Shown: positions 58,522 through 64,000 of the stretch, piece by piece
How positions within the stretch are numbered: position 1 is the stretch's first letter
Layout: the number at the start of each line of letters is the position of its first letter
Assembly (NCBI RefSeq): GCF_000300535.1
Contig: NZ_AMSH01000008.1
Span: 16,778-80,777, forward strand
Source: Bacillus xiamenensis
GTDB lineage: Bacteria; Bacillota; Bacilli; Bacillales; Bacillaceae
Direction of reading: 5' to 3'
DNA length: 64,000 bases
Position numbers and translations under genes: made by a program
The notes under the pieces: generated by a model
Databases searched by the model: none
The model's input: the letters and a program-made list of their open reading frames with translations, nothing else
What the model was told of the DNA's origin: nothing

Positions 58522-59433
58522 TTACAGCCACTTTTTCAAAAAACGTGTCGCCTCGTGCCGCATGGTAGCGGTTTCAAAATGACCTGCATGAAGACCAACA
58601 AGCTGATACCGTTCCTTTAATGAGGCCGCTTGATAGATTTGACTTAATGTCTGCTGAATCCGCCCAACACCCGCAGCGGGTGTGAGCTGATCGTGTTTCC
58701 CGACTAAGCTTAAATGAGGTCTTGGAAAGATCATTTCCTGGATGTCAGCTGCTGTAAAATGTTTGGCTAAGCTCGGTACATAGTAGTAAAAGCCATGTCT
58801 GTCTAAATTGTTCGTTTCAATCAATGTGTGATGATCAACCTGCGCGCAAAGATCAATACACACACTGACCCTCTCATCAAGTGCAGCCGTCCACCATGAA
58901 AGAAGGCCACCCATTGACATCCCAAAAACTGCTAATCTCTCTGAGAGCACATCGGAACGAGACAGCAAATAATCAATCGCACACATGCTTTCATACAGCA
59001 TCATGCCCCACATCACTTTTCCTGTTAACAGCATTTCCTTGAAAATTTCACTTTCCGTTCTGCCCCTTCTTTCCCCAAAGCCTGCATGATCTATTGCCAG
59101 TACACTATATCCTTTTGAAGTAAATTCTTTCGCATAAGAAGGCGCCTGCAAATAATGAGCACCCTTTAATAACTCATCTTTTCCATCCGTATAATTCCCA
59201 CCATGGGAGTGCTGGAACAATACCACAGGTCTTTTTTTGACTGTATCCTTTGGCTTCACAAAATAAGCCGGAACTTCCTCCACTCCATGAATAGAGAGAA
59301 TGAGTGTTTCAACCAAGTACGATTCACGTTCCTCAATTTTTAACGTATACGCCTCTACACGATGGCGCTCTGGCATTTCTCCTAATAAGTTGAGCAGTTG
59401 TTCACGTTTGCTTTCCTTTTCCATTGACGTCAC
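58522..59433 (-). CDS. ytaP: Alpha/beta hydrolase YtaP
   Basis: A 303-residue serine hydrolase. The nucleophile is in FGMSMGGLLSWW, with oxyanion HSHGGNYTDGK and the final His in GLHAGHFETA. It resembles acetyl-xylan/pectin esterase-type or dienelactone hydrolase-like enzymes; substrate unknown, though its neighbours suggest deacetylation of plant polysaccharide fragments. Upstream of ytbQ, same strand. Confidence 0.85.
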   Translation of the reverse strand: MTSMEKESKREQLLNLLGEMPERHRVEAYTLKIEERESYLVETLILSIHGVEEVPAYFVKPKDTVKKRPVVLFQHSHGGNYTDGKDELLKGAHYLQAPSYAKEFTSKGYSVLAIDHAGFGERRGRTESEIFKEMLLTGKVMWGMMLYESMCAIDYLLSRSDVLSERLAVFGMSMGGLLSWWTAALDERVSVCIDLCAQVDHHTLIETNNLDRHGFYYYVPSLAKHFTAADIQEMIFPRPHLSLVGKHDQLTPAAGVGRIQQTLSQIYQAASLKERYQLVGLHAGHFETATMRHEATRFLKKWL

Positions 59434-59519
59434 TCCTCATTTTCTTGATCAACTTTTTAAATACGAGATCGATGGGGAAATCACCTTGTTTTCGACAAAA
59501 TTATGTCCCGGGAAATAAA

Positions 59520-59550
59520 GAACACCCACCGGTTGATACCGATGGGTGTA
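59520..59550 (-). terminator. Terminator of leuS
   Basis: On the minus strand ACACCCATCGG and CCGGTGGGTGT arms with a short loop are followed by TCTTTATTT. Confidence 0.8.
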
Positions 59551-59554
59551 ATCA

Positions 59555-61969
59555 TTAGTTCGCAACAATATTGACAAGCTTTCCAGGAACCGCAATCACT
59601 TTACGGATTGTTTTCCCTTCAAGCTGTTCTTTGACTCGTGCATCATTTTTCGCAAGTTCTTCTAGCTGCTCTCTTGTTGCATCAGCAGGAACGGTTAATT
59701 TCGCCTTTACTTTACCATTCAGCTGTACGACAATTTCCACTTCGTCATCGACAAGCTTCGACTCGTCATATTGTGGCCATGCTTCATAAGAAATGGACCC
59801 TTCATGACCAAGTTTATTCCAAAGCTCTTCCGCTAAGTGAGGGGCAATTGGAGAAAGAAGTTTCACAAAGCCTTCAGCATATTCTTTCGGTAATGTGTCA
59901 GCCTTATACGCATCATTGATAAACACCATGAGCTGTGAAATTCCTGTATTGAAGCGTAAACCTTCATAATGATCCGTCACTTTCATCACTGTTTCATGAT
60001 AGCTGCGTTCTAATTCGCCGCCTGATTGCTCTGTCACTTTATCACTAAGTGAGCCATCTTCATTTGTGAATAGACGCCATACACGATCAAGGAAACGACG
60101 AGCACCATCAAGTCCTGTTTCAGACCAGGCGATTGACGCATCTAAAGGCCCCATGAACATTTCATAAAGTCTTAATGTATCCGCTCCATGAGATTCTACG
60201 ATGTCATCTGGATTGACAACATTTCCTTTGGATTTACTCATTTTTTCATTATTTTCACCAAGAATCATCCCTTGGTTGAACAACTTCATGAAAGGTTCTT
60301 TTGTTGGGACAACGCCGATATCATACAAGAATTTATGCCAGAAGCGCGCATATAACAGATGCAGTACGGCATGTTCCGCTCCACCAATATACACATCAAC
60401 TGGAAGCCATTTTTTTAGCTTTTCAGGAGAAGCAAGCTCTTCTGTGTTATGTGGATCAATGTAACGTAAGAAGTACCAGCAGCTTCCTGCCCATTGTGGC
60501 ATTGTATTGGTTTCACGGCGGCCTTTTTTACCTGTAACCGGATCTACAACTTCAACCCACTCTTTGATATTGGCTAAAGGTGATTCACCTGTTCCGCTTG
60601 GCTTAATTTCAGTCGTCTTAGGCAAAATCAGTGGAAGCTCCTCCTCTGAAACAGCTGAAGATGTTCCGTCCTCCCAATGAATGATTGGAATCGGCTCACC
60701 CCAGTAGCGCTGACGGCTGAACAGCCAGTCTCTTAAACGGTACGTGACCTTCTTTTCACCTTTCTGATGTTCTTCAAGCCATGCAATGGCTTTTTCAATC
60801 GCTTCTTCTTTCCCTAAGCCATTTAAGAAATCAGAGTTAATGTGTGTTCCATCACCTGTGTAGGCTTCTTTTTCAATGTCTCCGCCTTCTACAACCTCTT
60901 TGATTGGAAGATCAAATGTTTTGGCGAATTCATAATCACGCTCATCATGGGCAGGTACTGCCATAATCGCTCCTGTGCCATATGTAGCTAACACGTAATC
61001 TGCAATCCAAATCGGCATCTTTTCACCATTTATAGGATTGATCGCATACGCACCTGTGAAAATGCCCGTTTTCGTTTTAGCAAGATCTGTCCGCTCTAAG
61101 TCACTCTTAGATTGAATCTCTTTGATATATGCTTCCACTACTTCTTTTTGAGCAGCTGTTGTTATTTTTTCAACAAGGGCATGCTCTGGTGCAAGAACCG
61201 CATATGTTGCACCAAAAAGTGTATCAGGACGCGTTGTAAAAACGGTAAATTGTTCGTCATGTCCTTCGACTTCGAAGTGAACATGTGCACCTTCAGAACG
61301 TCCGATCCAGTTACGCTGCATATCTTTGATGCTTTCAGGCCAATCAATGTCTTCTAAATCTTCTAACAGCCTGTCCGCATATGCTGTAATCTTTAGCATC
61401 CATTGCTTCATTGGACGTCTTTCAACAGGATGTCCTCCGCGTTCACTTTTCCCGTCAATGACTTCTTCATTTGCAAGAACTGTACCGAGTGCTGGGCACC
61501 AGTTCACTGGTACTTCATCAATATACGCCAGCCCTTTTTCGTACAATTTCAAGAAAATCCACTGTGTCCATTTGTAATAATTCGGATCTGTCGTGTTGAT
61601 TTCCCGATCCCAATCATACGAGAACCCTAGTGATTGAATTTGGCGGCGGAAATTATTGATGTTCTCTTCTGTAAATGCAGCCGGGTCATTTCCTGTATCC
61701 AGTGCATATTGTTCTGCTGGAAGACCAAATGCGTCCCATCCCATTGGATGAAGAACATCATACCCCTGCATACGTTTCATACGTGATAAAATATCCGTTG
61801 CTGTGTAGCCCTCAGGATGCCCAACATGAAGCCCTGCTCCTGATGGATATGGAAACATATCAAGCGCATAAAACTTTGGTTTATCTTCCGAGTCAGATGT
61901 GGCGAATGTTTTATGTGTCAGCCAATAATCCTGCCACTTCTTTTCAATTTCCCGATGCTGAAAACTCAA
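59555..61969 (-). CDS. leuS: Leucyl-tRNA synthetase
   Basis: An 804-residue class Ia synthetase. HIGH motif is [12 protein letters not shown], the KMSKS motif is [14 protein letters not shown], and the editing domain carries [12 protein letters not shown]. The start is TTG 61969 after AAAGGAGG; the frame to 62104 runs back into the T-box leader and was rejected. Length equals that of B. subtilis LeuS. Control is by the Leu T-box upstream. Confidence 0.98.
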   Translation of the reverse strand: MSFQHREIEKKWQDYWLTHKTFATSDSEDKPKFYALDMFPYPSGAGLHVGHPEGYTATDILSRMKRMQGYDVLHPMGWDAFGLPAEQYALDTGNDPAAFTEENINNFRRQIQSLGFSYDWDREINTTDPNYYKWTQWIFLKLYEKGLAYIDEVPVNWCPALGTVLANEEVIDGKSERGGHPVERRPMKQWMLKITAYADRLLEDLEDIDWPESIKDMQRNWIGRSEGAHVHFEVEGHDEQFTVFTTRPDTLFGATYAVLAPEHALVEKITTAAQKEVVEAYIKEIQSKSDLERTDLAKTKTGIFTGAYAINPINGEKMPIWIADYVLATYGTGAIMAVPAHDERDYEFAKTFDLPIKEVVEGGDIEKEAYTGDGTHINSDFLNGLGKEEAIEKAIAWLEEHQKGEKKVTYRLRDWLFSRQRYWGEPIPIIHWEDGTSSAVSEEELPLILPKTTEIKPSGTGESPLANIKEWVEVVDPVTGKKGRRETNTMPQWAGSCWYFLRYIDPHNTEELASPEKLKKWLPVDVYIGGAEHAVLHLLYARFWHKFLYDIGVVPTKEPFMKLFNQGMILGENNEKMSKSKGNVVNPDDIVESHGADTLRLYEMFMGPLDASIAWSETGLDGARRFLDRVWRLFTNEDGSLSDKVTEQSGGELERSYHETVMKVTDHYEGLRFNTGISQLMVFINDAYKADTLPKEYAEGFVKLLSPIAPHLAEELWNKLGHEGSISYEAWPQYDESKLVDDEVEIVVQLNGKVKAKLTVPADATREQLEELAKNDARVKEQLEGKTIRKVIAVPGKLVNIVAN

Positions 61970-62047
61970 TGTGAAAACCTCCTTTAATATGTACGGCTTT
62001 ATCTGCTTAGATGACCACTGCAAGAATTCAGATTTTTCTAAAATCAA

Positions 62048-62305
62048 CAAAAAACCCTCATCCCTGAAAAGGGACGAGAGATTTTTTGTTTCCCGCGGTA
62101 CCACCCTTGTTAGCGTAACTTACTGTTCATACGCTCACTTAATATCTTTAACGCAGACATGCGACAGAAGCTTTAACGCAACTGCAACTCTGAGGCGAGT
62201 TCAGAAGCAGATTTGATTGACTTTCACCAGCCGTCAATTCTCTAAAGACAAATACTGCTTTCCTACTACTCCTCTTCACTGTTCTTATCGTAACCGTCAT
62301 CTAAG
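62048..62305 (-). ncRNA. T-box leader of leuS (Leu)
   Basis: Minus-strand T-box core AGGGTGGTACCGCG (62094-62107), followed by a terminator with arms CTCGTCCCT and AGGGATGAG and a T6 run (about 62048-62078). Near the 5' end GACGGCTGGTG is followed by the specifier loop GAACTCGCC, giving a CTC (Leu) specifier at plus 62197-62199. Confidence 0.95.
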
Positions 62306-62309
62306 TAGT

Positions 62310-62338
62310 ATTTTATAGAATTATGATCATAAGTGCAA
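62310..62338 (-). promoter_or_regulatory. Promoter of the leuS leader
   Basis: Minus-strand TTGCAC (62333-62338) and TAAAAT (62310-62315) are 17 nt apart. Confidence 0.75.
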
Positions 62339-62362
62339 GCAGGTTTGTATACAATGGGAATG

Positions 62363-62379
62363 TACCCTAGACTAGGGTA
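62363..62379. repeat. 17-nt palindrome between leuS promoter and ytvB
   Basis: TACCCTAG-A-CTAGGGTA is a perfect palindrome about a central base. It lacks a T-run, so a protein-binding site or the stem of a weak terminator for ytvB are both possible. Confidence 0.5.
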
Positions 62380-62391
62380 AAGTAGAGGATA

Positions 62392-62715
62392 TTATTCGTG
62401 TGGAGATCGGTTATGACGGTTGGAGTCTGCATCCTGTGAACGCTGTTCTCTGACAAAATCGAAGCTTCGCAGAACTGCTTCTCCTCCGTAACCTGAAATA
62501 ATTGATAAGATGACCAAGTGCAGACTAGAATCGGGATTTGAGGATAAGACAAGCAGCGTAGCGGCAATCATCCCAACGAGCCAATCTTCAATAAACCCTA
62601 GATAAATAAACTTTTTTGTCATTCTGGGCTTCTCTAGCCTGCCTTTTTTCTTTACGTGACCGAGAATGCCCATGACCCCTCCAATGGCGCAAGCAATAAT
62701 GACTTGTTGCAGCAT
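62392..62715 (-). CDS. ytvB: DUF4257 membrane protein YtvB
   Basis: A 107-residue protein with an N-terminal glycine-rich hydrophobic segment (QVIIACAIGGVMGILGH), KKKGRLEKPRMTKKFIYLGF, a second span and the conserved end ISGYGGEAVLRSFDFVREQ. Function unknown. ATG 62715 after GGAAGGTGATG is favoured; the frame to 62808 includes that site. Divergent from ytvA, as in B. subtilis. Confidence 0.9.
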   Translation of the reverse strand: MLQQVIIACAIGGVMGILGHVKKKGRLEKPRMTKKFIYLGFIEDWLVGMIAATLLVLSSNPDSSLHLVILSIISGYGGEAVLRSFDFVREQRSQDADSNRHNRSPHE

Positions 62716-63014
62716 TTTCATCACCTTCCTAAAGCCCTTAGAATAGTAAAGCGACTTCAGGCTGTCCAGCCCCCTGTAATGCCATTCTGCTGTTCCGTCA
62801 TAATCCATGTAAAAGGTCTATTCTCTCTAACGAAGAAAAAAAGCTTGTTTCTTCCATTATATGTGAATGACCCAAAAACAACTTGATGCATTGGAATCAT
62901 TTTTACCTAATCCATATTAACTATTTCTGTCATTTTATGAATTATGAGTAATTGATCCCTTCTTTTTCTAATGAAAAGTCTCCTTACTTATTCTATTCTA
63001 ATGGAGGACAAACT
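62716..63014. other. Gap between ytvB and the small frame before ytvA
   Basis: AT-rich. It must hold the ytvB promoter and probably that of ytvA, but I could not assign clear boxes. No repeat or RNA seen. Confidence 0.35.
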
Positions 63015-63098
63015 ATGATGACAAATTTAACAAAGCGTTTGCAATCATTGAAACAGAACATATGTTATGTTACGTTTATAAGGAATTGGTTTGGTTGA
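63015..63098 (+). CDS. Possible 27-residue peptide upstream of ytvA
   Basis: ATG 63015 is preceded by ATGGAGGAC with good spacing and opens MTNLTKRLQSLKQNICYV, ending at TGA 63096-63098. The ribosome site is better than chance, but the frame is short and I recognise no family; it may be a decayed gene start or a leader peptide. Confidence 0.3.
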   Translation: MMTNLTKRLQSLKQNICYVTFIRNWFG

Positions 63099-63143
63099 AA
63101 AAACCATTCTACATGTCTGATAGTAGCAGCAAAGGAGGGTAAT

Positions 63144-63983
63144 ATGGTCAGCTCGAACATCTTCGGCTTGCAAAAACAGCTTGAACTCATAAAGAAAGCG
63201 CTAGATCATGCGCGGATTGGTGTTGTCATTACAGACCCTTCTTTAGAGGATAACCCTATCGTTTATGTGAATCATGGCTTTACACAAATGACTGGATACA
63301 AACCAGATGAGATTCTTGGGCGTAATTGTCGATTCCTCCAAGGGAAAGACACAGATCAAGAGCAGCTTGCTCTAATACGTCATGGAATACAACACAAAAC
63401 ACCTATTACCACACAGCTCAAAAATTATAAAAAAGACGGCACTTTTTTCTGGAATGAACTCAATATAGATCCTCTATACATTGAACAAGATGACAAAACA
63501 TTTTTCGTTGGCTTTCAAAAGGATATTACGAAACAGAAAGAATATGAACAGCTCCTAGAAAATTCGTTAAAGGAAGTCACCTCTCTTTCGACGCCAATCG
63601 TCCCAATCAAAAATGGTGTGTCCGCCCTCCCACTCATCGGAACATTATCTGAAGAACGCTTTGATGCCATTGTCGCGAAGTTAACTTGTATATTAGATGA
63701 TTCAAAGGATGATTATTTAATTGTCGATCTTTCTGGTTTAATCGATGTCGATGATTCCGTTGCAGCACGAATTTTCAAGCTGCATCACCTTCTGAACTTA
63801 ACTGGAACGGAACTGATCATCACTGGGATCAAACCACAGCTCGCAATGAAAATGAAAGACTTGGATACAAATTTACAGAATACAATTACTTATTTGACAG
63901 TCAAAGAAGCAATTAAAGAATTGCCATTAGCTGAAAACCTTTGCAGTCTAGGAAGGACGAGTACCGGCGCGGAGCGAATTTGA
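63144..63983 (+). CDS. ytvA: Blue-light photoreceptor YtvA (LOV-STAS) with repeat-derived C-terminus
   Basis: A 279-residue protein. The LOV domain (about 15-130) carries the photoactive motif [10 protein letters not shown] with Cys62, which binds FMN covalently in blue light; a J-alpha linker follows ([18 protein letters not shown]), then a STAS domain (about 150-262). In B. subtilis YtvA joins the stressosome and activates the sigma-B response. B. subtilis YtvA ends near here after about 261 residues; this one has 17 extra residues ([17 protein letters not shown]) encoded by the inverted repeat copy C. AAAGGAGG precedes the ATG. Confidence 0.93.
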   Translation: MVSSNIFGLQKQLELIKKALDHARIGVVITDPSLEDNPIVYVNHGFTQMTGYKPDEILGRNCRFLQGKDTDQEQLALIRHGIQHKTPITTQLKNYKKDGTFFWNELNIDPLYIEQDDKTFFVGFQKDITKQKEYEQLLENSLKEVTSLSTPIVPIKNGVSALPLIGTLSEERFDAIVAKLTCILDDSKDDYLIVDLSGLIDVDDSVAARIFKLHHLLNLTGTELIITGIKPQLAMKMKDLDTNLQNTITYLTVKEAIKELPLAENLCSLGRTSTGAERI

Positions 63984-64000
63984 CATTAGTGACCACCGGC
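63933..64000. repeat. Hairpin-headed repeat, copy C (inverted, cut by window end)
   Basis: From GAAAACCTTTGCAGTCTAGG to the window end, the sequence matches the reverse complement of copy B with five differences in 68 nt. Its first ~50 nt are the last codons and stop of ytvA. The hairpin head, if present, lies beyond the window. Confidence 0.88.

Noticed and set aside
61970..62104. 45-residue N-terminal extension of LeuS
   Set aside because: It reads back through the T-box terminator and core; TTG 61969 has an AAAGGAGG site and gives the family length.

Overview
The window looks like a chromosomal segment of a Bacillus of the pumilus group (B. pumilus, B. safensis or B. altitudinis). Protein sequences and gene order closely follow the B. 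subtilis ezrA-rpsD-tyrS-acsA-ccpA-murC-malS-leuS-ytvA segment. The departures from B. subtilis (an extracellular lipase near tyrS, no amyX, a decayed opuD) suggest a sister species. This assignment rests on recalled protein families and synteny, not on a database search.

Layout. 1-6.3 kb: end of a branched-chain amino acid carrier (braB), ezrA, hisJ, refZ, ytsP, and rpsD with an S4-type leader. 6.3-9.3 kb: a small accessory pocket holding a secreted lipase, an isochorismatase-type hydrolase and two genes each broken by one in-frame stop codon. 9.3-17.9 kb: tyrS with a Tyr T-box, acsA divergent from acuABC with two catabolite-repression (cre) sites, ccpA, and aroA (chorismate mutase/DAHP synthase). 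17.9-18.4 kb: two tandem copies of a repeat whose third, inverted copy forms the 3' end of ytvA at the window edge. 18.4-27.2 kb: the ytxGHJ stress operon with readable sigma-B and sigma-H promoters, murC, sftA, ytpRQP and a PTS-EIIC-like membrane protein.

27.4-46.1 kb: mostly housekeeping and poorly characterised genes (ytoQ, ytoP, ytzB, malS, ytnP, trmB, ytzH, ytmP, ytlR, ytlQ, thpR, ytkP, an S51-type peptidase, ytjP, pbuO with paired PurR boxes, ytzE, ytzG, ytgP/murJ, ytfP). 46.2-46.8 kb: an opuD remnant fused by deletion to a CbrC-family tail. 46.8-59.4 kb: cse60, a rhodanese, then a rhamnogalacturonan-oligosaccharide utilisation region (yteUTSRP, the regulator ytdP, ytcQP) with a perfect cre upstream of ytcP, followed by ytbQ and ytaP. 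59.5-64 kb: leuS with a Leu T-box, ytvB, and ytvA, a LOV-STAS blue-light receptor.

How the parts work together. CcpA is encoded beside acetate genes (acsA/acuABC) that carry cre sites, and the pectin-fragment uptake genes also carry cre sites, so carbon repression is a common thread. tRNA-charging control (T-boxes) governs tyrS and leuS, purine control governs pbuO, and general stress and early-sporulation factors govern ytxGHJ.

I did not find a clearly new multi-gene system, CRISPR array, phage or insertion sequence. The least ordinary signals are the hairpin-headed repeat family (including its use as coding sequence in ytvA and an AT-ward decayed copy), the two single-stop pseudogenes, and the opuD/cbrC scar.
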